DNA of 64,000 nt from Streptomyces sp. ICC1 (GTDB lineage: Bacteria; Actinomycetota; Actinomycetes; Streptomycetales; Streptomycetaceae): positions 8,534,267-8,598,266 of the forward strand of contig NZ_CP030287.1 in the NCBI RefSeq assembly GCF_003287935.1, given 5' to 3'. Made by a program: the position numbers and the translations under genes. The notes below the pieces were generated by a model that ran no database searches, had not been told where the DNA came from, and worked only from the letters and a program-made list of their open reading frames with translations. Shown here piece by piece: positions 24,257 to 33,381 of this stretch (within the stretch, counting starts at the first letter, position 1; every line of letters begins with the position of its first letter).

Positions 24257-26227
24257 TCAGCCCCCCGGCGGCCGCATGCGGAAGTTGTACCGGGGCGGCA
24301 GCGGGCGGTCCGTGAGCGTGGACCAGACCTCCGAGAGGATCTCTTCGCCCTCGCGGAGGTCAGGCAGCTCGAAGCCCTCCTCGAAGACCCGGCGGGCCGC
24401 TCCCACATGGCCCTCCGCCGCCAGCAGGCGGGCCGCGGCCAGGCGGAAGCGGCCCTCGTCGCGCAGGGCGGGGCGGAGCCGGTCCCACACCGAGCGGGCC
24501 TGCGGCAGCAGTCCCGCCGCCAGCAGGGACTCCAGCGCCTCCCGGCCCAGCGCCGACTCCGCGGCCAGCCAGCCCGCGCCGCCCCGGCTCTCCTGCGCCA
24601 GGTCCTCGAAGGCCTCCGCGTACCAGCGGGCCGCCCGCTCCGGATCCCCGGCCAGATCGTCCGCCACCGCCATGCACCTCAGCAGCGGCCACCGCGAGGG
24701 GGCCAGCGCCAGCCCGCGCTCCCAGCTGCGCACCGCCTGCGCGATGTCCCCGGCGTGCCACTGCGCCACCCCGAGGTGGTACTCGGTCAGCGGGTCCGCC
24801 CGGGCCGTCTCCAGCATGTCCCGCCAGTGCGGGGCGACCAGGCTCGGCCCGGGCGGCGCCACCTTGCGCGGGGCCGGGAAGACCCCGCTGCGCCACAGCT
24901 CCAGCCACGGCACCTGGTCCTCGCCCAGCGTGTCCTCCCCGAACGGGGTGCCCGGCAGCTTGTGGCCCCCGCACAGCACCTCCAGCGCGCCCCAGCCGGA
25001 GCCGGCCGCCAGCCGCTCCCCCGGCTCGGAGTCGGCGCACGCGCGCCACGCCTCGTACGCCGCGTCCACGGCCGCCCGGGGCAGCGCGGACTCCAGCGCC
25101 GCCCCGGCCGCGGCGCGCGCCGCCCCCCAGTCGTCCCCGTGCACGGCCGCCGGGTCCGCGGACAGCGCCCCGTAGGCCTCCAGCCAGCTGAACTCCGCCC
25201 CGGCCTCCAGCCGTACGTGCTCCAGCTGGGTCCGGGCCAGCCCGGCCTGGATCTCCGCGTAGCCGCCCGTTCCCGGTTCGGTCAGCCACTCCTGCCAGCG
25301 CCGGCCGCCCTCGCCCGCGCCCCACACGAAGAGCTTGCGGCCGCGCAGCCGGGCCGTCGAGCTCTGTACGAGTCCCCGCCCGTCCGCGTCGAGCGAGGCG
25401 ATCCAGGGCCTGGCCCCCTCCTCGACCTCGTAGAAGAAGTCGGCGGGGTAGGTGCTGCGCAGCGGGTACGTCCGGTCCGCGCCCTCCCACCCCGGTACGG
25501 GGATCCGCCGCAGCGAGCGCTCGTACCCGAAGTGCCAGGCCTCGTCCGCGGGCGCCAGGACGCGGGTGCCCCCGTCCTCGGGCACGGCGATGTTGGACCA
25601 CCAGTACACGGGCGCGGGCCGCTCGTGCGGGTTGCGCACGCGGACGCCCACGTAGAGGAACTCCGAGTCCTCCGGCAGCCACAGGTCCACTTGGAACGGC
25701 AGGTCGCGCAGCCGCTCCCACTCCCACAACCGCACCATCACGCCCCCGTCGGGCGCCGGTACGAGGGCCGCGTGCAGCGGGGCGCAGGACAGGGTGGTGT
25801 GGCCGGTGGCGCCGAGGTTCCACTCGATTCCGCCGGAGAACCAGGCGCCGTTGAGCGCGAAGTTGGCGGGTTGCAGCACCGGATTGCGGTAGAGCAGCTC
25901 GCGCCCGGTGGGGAGGTGGACGAGCGAGTGGATCCGGCCGCCGAGGCCCGGCAGGACGGTGGCGCGTAGATGCGCGTTCTCGATGACGATCGTCTCCACG
26001 TCCCGTTCGGCCCGCCGCCGCCGGTACCCGTCCAGGACCCGTACGGGCAGCAGCGAGCGCAGCGGCTCGTAGCCGATCTGGCGTGCCATGTCGCGCGGCA
26101 GGCCCTCGCGGGAGCGGTCGTCCAGCTCGTGCACGCCGCCGGGCGGGCGGAGGGCGGGCAGCGGGTTCTCGGGACCCAGCGGGGCGGCGGGAAGGGTCAG
26201 GACGGAACGGCGGACGGTGGTGGCCAT
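24257..26227 (-). CDS. DUF5107 protein with TPR-like C-terminus
   Basis: About 656 residues. The N-terminal half is a galactose-mutarotase-like DUF5107 domain (LRATVLPGLGGRIHSLVHLPTGRELLYRNPVLQPANFAL, GGIEWNLGATGHT, VYWWSNIAVPEDGG). The C-terminal half has alpha-helical TPR-type repeats (YHLGVAQWHAGDIAQAVRSWERGLALAP, WLAAESALGREALESLLAAGLLPQA). Related Streptomyces proteins usually have more TPRs. The ATG at 26227 is used; a GTG five codons earlier is possible, and neither has a strong ribosome-binding site. Presumed sugar-conjugate binding or processing, unproven. Confidence 0.82.
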   Translation of the reverse strand: MATTVRRSVLTLPAAPLGPENPLPALRPPGGVHELDDRSREGLPRDMARQIGYEPLRSLLPVRVLDGYRRRRAERDVETIVIENAHLRATVLPGLGGRIHSLVHLPTGRELLYRNPVLQPANFALNGAWFSGGIEWNLGATGHTTLSCAPLHAALVPAPDGGVMVRLWEWERLRDLPFQVDLWLPEDSEFLYVGVRVRNPHERPAPVYWWSNIAVPEDGGTRVLAPADEAWHFGYERSLRRIPVPGWEGADRTYPLRSTYPADFFYEVEEGARPWIASLDADGRGLVQSSTARLRGRKLFVWGAGEGGRRWQEWLTEPGTGGYAEIQAGLARTQLEHVRLEAGAEFSWLEAYGALSADPAAVHGDDWGAARAAAGAALESALPRAAVDAAYEAWRACADSEPGERLAAGSGWGALEVLCGGHKLPGTPFGEDTLGEDQVPWLELWRSGVFPAPRKVAPPGPSLVAPHWRDMLETARADPLTEYHLGVAQWHAGDIAQAVRSWERGLALAPSRWPLLRCMAVADDLAGDPERAARWYAEAFEDLAQESRGGAGWLAAESALGREALESLLAAGLLPQARSVWDRLRPALRDEGRFRLAAARLLAAEGHVGAARRVFEEGFELPDLREGEEILSEVWSTLTDRPLPPRYNFRMRPPGG

Positions 26228-26338
26228 GGGGAAATGGAACACGCCGCGGCGGCCGGTGCACAGGGATTCGGCGCATCACCACCGGTCAGGATTACGCAAA
26301 GCCCTGCGCGGCCAGGGCCGGTGACCGAGGATCGGGGC

Positions 26339-26890
26339 ATGAGCGAGCGCAGCCGACGGGCCGGACTCTTCGCCGGACCCGAGTCCGAGAGCCGGTTCGC
26401 GGGGCCCGCGACCGGCGACGAACGGCGCATGCTCGCATCGATGTTGGGGGCCCAGCGGGCCACGCTGGAGCTCAAGTGCGCGGGGCTCGGGCCGGAATTG
26501 GCCGAGCGGTCGGTCGAGCCGTCCACCCTGTCACTGCTGGGGCTCGTCCGCCACCTCGCGGACGTGGAGCGCCGCTGGTTCCGCCGGGTGCTGGCCGGGC
26601 AGGACGCGCCGGCCCTGTTCTCCTCGGCGGCCGACCCCGACGGGGACTTCGACGGCGCGGTGTCCGGGCCCGGGGAGGCCGAGCGGTCCTGGGAGGCGTG
26701 GCGGGCGGAGGTGGCGTTCGCCGAGTCGTTCGCGGAGCGGGCGCCCGATCTGGAGGTGTCCGGGAAGGACGGCTGGCGGGGCGAGGTCTCGCTGCGCTGG
26801 GTGCTGGTCCACATGATCGAGGAGTACGCGCGGCACAACGGCCACGCGGACCTGCTGCGCGAGCGGATCGACGGCGCGAGGGGCGTCTGA
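26339..26890 (+). CDS. DUF664 / DinB-like protein (second copy)
   Basis: A 183-residue paralogue of the protein at 22608. It has the same metal-site segments (SLLGLVRHLADVERRWFRRV and WVLVHMIEEYARHNGHADLLRERIDG) and a longer Arg/Gly-rich N-terminus. The ATG at 26339 follows a GGGG stretch. Divergent from the DUF5107 gene. Confidence 0.86.
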   Translation: MSERSRRAGLFAGPESESRFAGPATGDERRMLASMLGAQRATLELKCAGLGPELAERSVEPSTLSLLGLVRHLADVERRWFRRVLAGQDAPALFSSAADPDGDFDGAVSGPGEAERSWEAWRAEVAFAESFAERAPDLEVSGKDGWRGEVSLRWVLVHMIEEYARHNGHADLLRERIDGARGV

Positions 26891-26960
26891 CGTCTGGCGT
26901 CTGAGGCGCGGGGCGCTCCCGACGGCCCCGGGCCGTGAAGCCCGGGGCCCGGGGCGGCCG

Positions 26961-27860
26961 TTACGCGAACGCCCCCGCCACCAGGTCCGCGAGCAGGGCC
27001 CCGGCGCGGCCTTCCGGGTCCAGGTCCGGGTCGTAGATGGTGACGTTGAGCCCGACGCAGCGCGGAGAGCTGATCAACACCCCCAGCAGCTCGGCGAGTT
27101 CATCGGGGATCAGGCCCCCGGGGTCCGGGCTGTCGACGGCCGGCATGACCGACGGGTCCAGCACGTCGGCGTCCAGGTGGACCCAGAACCCGGCGGTGGC
27201 CGGGGGCTGCAGCCCCGTCAGGGCGGTCCGTGCCACGGGACCCGCGCCCCGGTCCCGGATCGCCCCGACCGTGGCGGCGAAGATCCCGGCGGCGCGCAGC
27301 TCGAGGAGGTCCGGGTCCCCGTCGCGCAGTCCGAAGAGCCGTACGTCCTCGTCGCGCACGTAGGGCCCGAGGCCCTCCAGGTCGGCGAGGCCGGCCTGGC
27401 CGCGTCCGGTGGCCAGGGCCAGCTCCTCGCCGCCCGCCGCGCCGACGGGCCCGTTGACGGCCTCGTTGCCGGGGTGGCGGAAGTCGGCGGAGCCGTCGAT
27501 CGCGGCGATCCCGTACCGCCCGATCCGGCGCATGGCGAGCGAGGCGCCGAGCTGGATGGAGCAGTCGCCGCCGAGGACTACGGGGAACTCCCCGGCCCTC
27601 AGGTGGCCTTCGATCCGGTCGGCGAGGGCGACGGTGTACGCGGCGAGGGGCCCGGCGTGGAACACGCCGTCGCCCTCCTTCCAGTCGCCCCGGTCGTAGC
27701 GCGGCGGGACGACCACCCCGCCCTCGCGCGCGCCGAGCCGGGCCAGCAGGCCCTGCTCGCGCAGGGCGCCGGCCAGTTTGTAGACGCCGGGTACGGTGCC
27801 CGGCGCGGGCGGCCGGAGCCCGAGGTTGGACGGCGCGTCGAGGAGCACGAGGGTTCGCAT
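26961..27860 (-). CDS. arginase/agmatinase-family protein
   Basis: A 299-residue ureohydrolase-fold protein. Metal-ligand motifs: GGDCSIQLG (first His replaced, as Cys), AAIDGSADF (usual consensus is DAHxD, here D-G-S-A-D), WVHLDADVLDPSVMPAVDSPDPGGL (intact DADVxDP). Two of the normal manganese ligands therefore look substituted, so it may act on another guanidino or amide substrate or bind metal differently. ATG at 27860 with AGGATGAG upstream. The promoter side is an inverted duplication that also carries a partial second copy of the first ~58 codons. Confidence 0.82.
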   Translation of the reverse strand: MRTLVLLDAPSNLGLRPPAPGTVPGVYKLAGALREQGLLARLGAREGGVVVPPRYDRGDWKEGDGVFHAGPLAAYTVALADRIEGHLRAGEFPVVLGGDCSIQLGASLAMRRIGRYGIAAIDGSADFRHPGNEAVNGPVGAAGGEELALATGRGQAGLADLEGLGPYVRDEDVRLFGLRDGDPDLLELRAAGIFAATVGAIRDRGAGPVARTALTGLQPPATAGFWVHLDADVLDPSVMPAVDSPDPGGLIPDELAELLGVLISSPRCVGLNVTIYDPDLDPEGRAGALLADLVAGAFA

Positions 27861-28168
27861 GGACTCATCCTGTGCGATGGCGAGCCCCTGGAGGAGGCGT
27901 TTCGGCCGCGATCGCCCGGCGGGACCGTGAACGCCGGGCGATCGCGGCCGAAACGCCTCATCCAGGGGCTCGCCATCGCACAGGATGAGTCCATGCGAAC
28001 CCCCGTGCTCCTCGACGCGCCGTCCAATCTCGGGCTCCGGCCGCCCGCGCCGGGCACCGTACCCGGCGTCTACCAACTGGCCGGCGCCCTGCGCCAGCAG
28101 GGCCTGCTGGCCCGGCTCGGCCCGCGCGAGGGCGGGGGGGTCGTCCCGCCGCGCCACGACCGGGGCGA
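27685..28168. repeat. inverted duplication (fold-back), arms ~237 bp, 10-bp loop
   Basis: 27685-27921 is the reverse complement of 27932-28168 around the loop ggaccgtgaa. The inner 60-70 bp are nearly perfect, and the outer parts differ at about 5-7% of positions, several changing codons. The right arm ends abruptly where the cebE fragment begins. Confidence 0.85.
27993..28168 (+). pseudogene. partial second copy of the arginase-family gene
   Basis: It encodes MRTPVLLDAPSNLGLRPP and onward, about 58 codons matching the start of the minus-strand gene with roughly ten amino-acid-level or silent differences (for example K to Q, E to Q, Y to H). It then stops making sense where cebE sequence begins. 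It is either an allele from a second strain or a fold-back copy; it is not a complete gene. Confidence 0.75.
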
Positions 28169-29003
28169 CCGGCAGGAGGGCGGGCTTGCCCGTCAGTTCG
28201 CCCTTCGCCGCCGCCACGGCGGTGTCCCACGCCTTCTTCACGCCCGGGCTGTTCTCGTAGTCCAGCTCGCCCTTGGTGTTCGCGTACTGCACGGGCTGGC
28301 TGGAGATCACGGCGTTGAACAGGCCGCTGGCGGAGTCGTGGAAGGCGGTCCCGGCCGGGGCGTTCTTCTTGTACGCCTCGCCGGCCTGGATGAACTTCGC
28401 CCAGTCGCCGGCCCAGAGCCCCGCGACCTCGGTGCGGTCCGTCGGGAGCTTGGCCTGGGCGAAGAGGGCCTTGTTGTAGCAGATGGCCATCGGGCCGATG
28501 TCCGTGCCGAGGCCGATGACCTTGCCGTCGCCCGTGGTGGCCTGCTTGACCTTCCAGTCGACGAACGCGCCGAGGTCGGCGCCGCCCGTCTTGCCGAGGT
28601 CGGTCCACTTGTCCGCCATGGCGGGACCGGTCGCCTCCGCGATGTAGCCCACCTCCAGGGCCTGGATGTCCGCGAGCCCGCTGTCGCGCGAGAGCCGCAG
28701 CTTGAGCGTGTCCCAGTACTTCTGGCCGTCCGCGACGTTCGATTCCTCGATCTTGATGTTCGGGTGGGCCTTCTCGTACTCGGCGTAGAGCTTGGCCCCG
28801 GTCGCGTCGTCGTAGCCGAAGGAACCGAAGGTGCCGATCCGCAGCGTGATCTGCTCGCCGCCCGCCGCGCTGTCGTCCTTACCGTCGTCGCCGCCGCAAC
28901 CGGTGAGCAAGGCCGCACCGGTCACGATGGCGACGGCCGCAGCGATCGCGTTGATAGCGGCGCCACGGCGTCCGCGTCCGTGTCTGCTGCTGGTAGTGCG
29001 CAT
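28169..29003 (-). CDS. cebE: cellobiose/cellotriose-binding lipoprotein CebE-like, 3' truncated
   Basis: Extracellular solute-binding protein of a carbohydrate ABC importer. The ATG at 29003 has GAGGAGAG upstream. The signal peptide and lipobox (LLTGCGGDDG) are clear, followed by the type 1 binding domain (FGSFGYDDATGAKLYAEYEKAHPNIKIEE, IGLGTDIGPMAICYNKALFAQAKLPTDRTEV). Only about 275 of the usual ~430 residues remain. After KKAWDTAVAAAKGELTGKP the frame runs into the antisense of the arginase copy. The name rests on the two CebR boxes and the divergent cebR-like gene. cebF, cebG and bglC are missing. Confidence 0.8.
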
Positions 29004-29120
29004 TCCACTCTCCTCGTCCAAGGCGTTGCTCGTTGTGCGCCAGGGAGTTCGGCGGGCTGTTCGCGGCTCAGCGAGGGCCCTGCCCGGACCTGATGTGAAG
29101 GCCGTTGTCGCACCCCTGGA

Positions 29121-29134
29121 TGGGAGCGCTCCCA
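29121..29134. promoter_or_regulatory. CebR operator
   Basis: TGGGAGCGCTCCCA, the perfect palindrome known as the CebR box in Streptomyces, lies 118 bp upstream of the cebE start. It should mediate repression relieved by cellobiose or cellotriose. Confidence 0.85.
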
Positions 29135-29275
29135 CGTCGTTGCCGGAAGGTTGCTGCCTGGCGGGTGTGAATGTCAAGAGATGAACACGAATTTATGACG
29201 CACGTGTGTCCGGTGGGGGCTCGGCCGTCAATTTGTAAACGCGGCCATGGCGCCAAAGGGAAATCGGGTCTAGTG

Positions 29276-29289
29276 TGGGAGCGCTCCCA
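29276..29289. promoter_or_regulatory. CebR operator
   Basis: A second exact TGGGAGCGCTCCCA, 142 bp before the cebR-like start and 155 bp from the first box. The pair could act jointly on both divergent genes. Confidence 0.85.
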
Positions 29290-29417
29290 CGTCCTCTTCG
29301 GCACAATGTGTGCCGCCACGACTGGTGGGTCCATCAGTTTGCCTGATCACCGCATCAATCGGCTGGGCCAGACGCCCGGCGCGGAGCGCGATGTCGCGCG
29401 AGGGGAGTTCGAGAGTC

Positions 29418-30470
29418 GTGAGCGGACGGCAGAACGGCAGGCCCACCCTGGAAGAGGTCGCGGCCCTGGCCGGCGTCGGCCGGGGCACGGTCTCCCGGGT
29501 GATCAACGGCTCGCCGCGGGTGAGCGAGCAGGCCAAGGAGGCCGTGGCCCGCGCCGTCGCGGAGCTCGGATACGTACCCAATCAGGCGGCCCGGGCGCTG
29601 GCCGGCAGCCGGACCGACGCGGTCGCCCTGGTGATTCCGGAGGCCGAGGCCAGGGTGTTCTCGGAGCCTTACTTCCTGGACCTGATCCGCGGGGTCAGCG
29701 CCGAGCTCGCCGAAGCCGACAAGCAGTTGCTGCTCACCTTGGTCCGCACCGAGGCCGAGCGCCAGCGTTTCGAACACTATCTGGCCGCCCAGCGGGTCGA
29801 CGGCGTACTGCTCGCGTCCGTCCACGGTGACGACCCGCTGCCGGACCGGATCGCACGCCTGGGGCTGCCGGTCGTCATGAACGGGCGGCGCTCCGAGGCC
29901 GAACCCGTCGCCTACGTGGACTCCGACAACATCGGCGCGGGACGGGCGGCCGTCGCCCACCTGGTGGGGCGCGGCCGCAGCAGGATCGCCACCATCAGCG
30001 GCCCGCTGGACATGTACGTCGCTCGTGCCCGTCTGGGTGGCTACCGCGCGGGGCTCGCCGAGGCCGGGATCGCGCCCGACGAGTCGCTGGTGGCGACCGC
30101 GGACTTCACCGAGGAGGGTGGCCGGGTGGCCATGCGGGATCTCCTGGAGCGCGCCCCCGGCCTGGACGCGGTCTTCGCCGCCTCCGACGTGATGGCGGCC
30201 GGCGCGCGCGGGGTACTGCGCGAGGCCGGACGTCGGATCCCCCAGGACGTGGCCCTCGTCGGGGTGGACGACTCGGTGGTTGCCCGTCTGATGGACCCGC
30301 CCCTGACGAGCGTGCGCCAGCCGATCGAGGAGATGGGCCGCACGATGACCCGGCTGATCCTCCAGAAGGTCGCAGAGGGGTCCCGGGCTGGAGCCGCACC
30401 GAGGCAGGACGCGGACGAGGAGCCGCATCGGGTCCTCCCGACGGAACTGATCGTGCGGGATTCCTCCTGA
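29418..30470 (+). CDS. cebR: LacI-family repressor, CebR-like
   Basis: A 350-residue repressor. HTH LEEVAALAGVGRGTVSRVINGSPRVSEQAKEAV with hinge VPNQAARALAGSRT; ligand core VDGVLLASVHGDDPLPDR, TISGPLDMYVARARLGGYRAGL, VFAASDVMAAGARGVLREAGRRIP; C-terminus PTELIVRDSS. The start is the GTG at 29418 (GGGGAG upstream); an ATG at 29391 is the alternative. Divergent from the cebE-like gene with two CebR boxes between them, the classical arrangement for control of cello-oligosaccharide uptake. A GH6 cellulase lies just downstream on the other strand, consistent with a cellulose-use theme. Confidence 0.88.
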   Translation: MSGRQNGRPTLEEVAALAGVGRGTVSRVINGSPRVSEQAKEAVARAVAELGYVPNQAARALAGSRTDAVALVIPEAEARVFSEPYFLDLIRGVSAELAEADKQLLLTLVRTEAERQRFEHYLAAQRVDGVLLASVHGDDPLPDRIARLGLPVVMNGRRSEAEPVAYVDSDNIGAGRAAVAHLVGRGRSRIATISGPLDMYVARARLGGYRAGLAEAGIAPDESLVATADFTEEGGRVAMRDLLERAPGLDAVFAASDVMAAGARGVLREAGRRIPQDVALVGVDDSVVARLMDPPLTSVRQPIEEMGRTMTRLILQKVAEGSRAGAAPRQDADEEPHRVLPTELIVRDSS

Positions 30471-30870
30471 AATCGTGTCAAGTCGTTCGGAGCGTTACTA
30501 ATCGGAGCGTCACTAAGGGGCGGAGCCCGTCCCCGGGCCTGCGCACGATCTTCCCGTGGTGCACGGGAAGATCGACCGTTCTCGGCAGGCCCTGATGACG
30601 CCAGGCGGCTCCACGGGACTGGAACGTGCTCGCGCGTCTCCCCAACCTGGCCTCCGTGCCGAAACGATGCGGACCGAGGGCTCCGATATTGCTTCGTATG
30701 GCCGGTGAACTGTGAAAACGCGGAACAGGTCCGGACCTGGTTCGCATGCGTAGGAGGCCTGAATCTGAGGTCGGGGACTTCTGGTTACCGGTGCCTTGCG
30801 AATGTGCCGAGGCCCGGTACGGTACGGAATCCGGGTTCCGTACCGCACCGGGCTCCTCATCAGCAGTGCA
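30471..30870. other. intergenic region with two hairpins
   Basis: 400 bp without a supported gene. A 12-bp perfect stem with a 3-nt loop lies at 30547-30573, likely the end of the cebR transcript. A long stem at 30812-30852 (17 pairs, one G-U) lies just downstream of the GH6 stop on the minus strand and fits its terminator. Confidence 0.6.
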
Positions 30871-32181
30871 TCACAGTGCCGGGTGGGCGTTCTTCATGAG
30901 CTCCTGGAACTGTGCCGAGAACCACTGGCCCGACAGCGGCGCGTTCGGGAGGGAGCCCGACATGCTGTTGCCGTTGCGCGCGTTGCCCGTGTACGTCGGG
31001 TCGCACATGCGGTCGAAACCCTTGCCCTCGTTGTTCGGGATCTCCTTGCTCGCGCCGTCCGACTCGCCCGGGGGCTTGATCCACACGTAGGCGTCGATGC
31101 CCGCGGCGGGGGCGGCCTGCGGCCGTTCGCCGAGGCCGGCTCCGGCCTGGTTGCACCAGTTGCCGAGGTGGATGCGCCGGTCGTAGCGGCCGCCGTTGAC
31201 GTAGGTGTCCACGCTCGTCAGTGCACCGGGTGCGGTCGGGCGGGCGGTGCCGCCCCAGCCGTTGCGGGAGGTGTCGATGAGCATGCCGAGGTTGGCGTCG
31301 AAGCCGAGGGAGATCAGCTTGGTGCGCATGCCCTGGGCGTAAGACAGTTCGTCGGTGTAGCGGTTCCAGTCGACCCACTTCGACTGGCGTACGGAGGTGC
31401 CGTTGATCGAGTCGTCGATCTTGAAGTGGTCCTCCTTGAGGGCGCTGTAGTTGGCCGTGTTGACGATGAATCCGTGGACCTTGGCGAGCGTGGAGCCTTC
31501 GGCGGTGGCGGCCTGCTTGAACATTTCGGCGGAGGGGCCCAGGTTGTCGTCCCAGCCGAGCCAGCCGTGGTGGCCGGCGTCCACGTAGTTGTAGACGTTG
31601 GCGATGGAGCCGAGCTTGTTCAGGGCGTAGCCGACACCCTTGATGTAGTTGCCGTTGGTCTTCATCACGTCGCAGTTGGCGGTGGCCGTCGGGCGTCCGG
31701 AGACGTTGGTGACCAGGTTGGGCAACGAGTCGATCTCGACGGTGGTGACGATCCGCAGCCCCGCGTACTTGGCGTCGGCGAGGATGGCGGCGATCGGGTC
31801 GATGTAGGTGGTCTTGTACTTGTCGATCTCGGTGGGGCCCAGTTCGCCGTTGGAGGCGAGCGCGGAGCAGTCGCGTCCGGGCAGGTTGTAGATCACGAAC
31901 TGGACGACCATCTCGCCGCTGCCCTTCTGGGCGAGTGCGGCGTCCAGGTGGGCGCGCAGCCCCATCCCGCCGTTGACACCCGCGATGGCGGCGGTGCGGT
32001 CCAGCCAGACAGCGGTGGGCTGGTTCGCCACCCTGCTGCCGCCCGGCTCGGCGGCGGCCTTGGCGGACCATTCGGGGTTCACGTACATCTTGGCGCCGGC
32101 GTACGGGTTGTCGGCCTTCCCGCCGGTCGGCGGTGGGGTGGTGGGCTCGCCGGAGGCCACGGCCTCGTCCAGCCACTTCAC
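30871..32181 (-). CDS. glycoside hydrolase family 6 cellulase, export signal missing
   Basis: Cleaves beta-1,4-glucan with inversion. The catalytic domain starts after a Pro/Thr linker (GEPTTPPPTGG) at ADNPYAGAKMYVNPEW. Family motifs: TTVEIDSLPNLV (usually EPD), VDAGHHGWLGWDDN, LIDTSRNGWGG and AYVWIKPPGESDGAS. The only visible start is a GTG at 32181, only ~18 codons before the linker, and no signal peptide or cellulose-binding module precedes it. Secreted GH6 enzymes need one. The 5' part has probably been lost, perhaps together with a CBM2. Its convergent cebR neighbour supports a cellulolytic block. Confidence 0.85.
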   Translation of the reverse strand: MKWLDEAVASGEPTTPPPTGGKADNPYAGAKMYVNPEWSAKAAAEPGGSRVANQPTAVWLDRTAAIAGVNGGMGLRAHLDAALAQKGSGEMVVQFVIYNLPGRDCSALASNGELGPTEIDKYKTTYIDPIAAILADAKYAGLRIVTTVEIDSLPNLVTNVSGRPTATANCDVMKTNGNYIKGVGYALNKLGSIANVYNYVDAGHHGWLGWDDNLGPSAEMFKQAATAEGSTLAKVHGFIVNTANYSALKEDHFKIDDSINGTSVRQSKWVDWNRYTDELSYAQGMRTKLISLGFDANLGMLIDTSRNGWGGTARPTAPGALTSVDTYVNGGRYDRRIHLGNWCNQAGAGLGERPQAAPAAGIDAYVWIKPPGESDGASKEIPNNEGKGFDRMCDPTYTGNARNGNSMSGSLPNAPLSGQWFSAQFQELMKNAHPAL

Positions 32182-32274
32182 GGTGCGGGGCGGTGGCCGC
32201 CCTTCCGTACGGAGGATTCGCTCATGCGGCCGATCATGCCATGCCGGTGCCGCGCGGCCTTCTCCTTTTTTCTC

Positions 32275-33306
32275 CTATTCCTTCTTCTCCTCCTCGTGCT
32301 TCGCCCGGCTCGGCTGGACCCGCTTCGGCTCGCCCGGCATCTTCGGGTAGTCCGGGGGGTACGGCATGTCGCCGAGGCCGTGATCGTGTTCGTGACGGTC
32401 CGCCAGCTCCAGGGCCGCGTCCAGGGCGAAGGCGTGCTCGTCCATGTCCGCGTGCAGGTCGCCCAGTTCCGCGAAGCGCGCCGGCATCGTCACGATGTCG
32501 AAGTCGCGCGGCTCCGCCGAGTCCAGCTCGTCCCAGCGCAGTGGTGCCGACACCGGGGCGTGCGGGCGGGGCCGGATGGAGTAGGCCGAGGCGATCGTGC
32601 GGTCGCGGGCCGTCTGGTTGTAGTCGACGAAGATCCGCTCGCCGCGCTCCTCCTTCCACCAGGCGGTGGTGACCTTCCCCGGCAGCCGCTTCTCCAGGTC
32701 GCGGCCGATCGCGATGGCGCACCTGCGGACCTCCGTGAAGGTCCATCGGGGCGCGATCGGCACGAAGACGTGCAGCCCCCGCCCGCCCGAGGTCTTGGGC
32801 CAGCCGCGCAGGCCCAACTCCTCCAGCAGCTCGCGCAGTTCGTGGGCGACCACGACCGCGTGGTGGTAGTCGGTGCCCGGCTGCGGGTCCAGGTCGATGC
32901 GCAGTTCGTCGGGACGGTCGGTGTCCTCCCGGCGCACCGGCCAGGGGTGGAAGGTGAGGCAGCCCAGGTTGGCGGCCCACAGGACGGCGGCCGGCTCGGT
33001 GGGGCAGATCTCGTCGGCGGTGCGCCCGCTGGGGAAGGCGATGTGGGCGGTGGGGATCCAGTCGGGCAGGTTCTTCGGGGCCCGCTTCTGGAAGAAGGAC
33101 TCGCCCTCGACCCCGTCCGGGAACCGCTCCAGGGTCGTGGGCCGGTTCCGCAGGGCGCGGGTGATCCCGTCCGCGACGGCGAGGTAGTAGGCGGCCACGT
33201 CCCCCTTGGTGAGGCCGCGCTCCGGGAAGTACACCTTGTCGGGGCTGGACAGCCTGACCTTCCGGCCGCCCGCCTCAAGCTCGATCGCGTTGCCCGCAGC
33301 ACCCAT
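32275..33306 (-). CDS. LigD-type polymerase domain protein (archaeo-eukaryotic primase superfamily)
   Basis: A 343-residue stand-alone NHEJ polymerase, which adds ribonucleotides at break ends. VRLSSPDKVYFPERGLTKGDVAAYYLAVA and FFQKRAPKNLPDWI open the fold. The catalytic metal pair is in DELRIDLDPQPG (Asp-x-Asp), with TSGGRGLHVFVPI and KVTTAWWKEERGERIFVDYNQ following. The C-terminal tail is Lys/Glu-rich (RAKHEEEKKE). ATG at 33306. It is divergent from an ATP-dependent ligase gene 75 bp away, together making a split LigD system. The usual Ku partner is not in this window. Confidence 0.93.
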   Translation of the reverse strand: MGAAGNAIELEAGGRKVRLSSPDKVYFPERGLTKGDVAAYYLAVADGITRALRNRPTTLERFPDGVEGESFFQKRAPKNLPDWIPTAHIAFPSGRTADEICPTEPAAVLWAANLGCLTFHPWPVRREDTDRPDELRIDLDPQPGTDYHHAVVVAHELRELLEELGLRGWPKTSGGRGLHVFVPIAPRWTFTEVRRCAIAIGRDLEKRLPGKVTTAWWKEERGERIFVDYNQTARDRTIASAYSIRPRPHAPVSAPLRWDELDSAEPRDFDIVTMPARFAELGDLHADMDEHAFALDAALELADRHEHDHGLGDMPYPPDYPKMPGEPKRVQPSRAKHEEEKKE

Positions 33307-33381
33307 GTGCGCCACGGTAGGCGTGCCCGGCCGGGCCCGCACACCGAGCACGTCCGGGCGTGCCACCGCAGAATCGGAGAC

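Noticed and set aside
32224..32330. Plus-strand start with GGAGGA before an ATG and a Leu/Phe-rich peptide (possible secreted gene)
   Set aside because: The hydrophobic run is antisense to the Lys/Glu-rich tail of the polymerase; no continuation.
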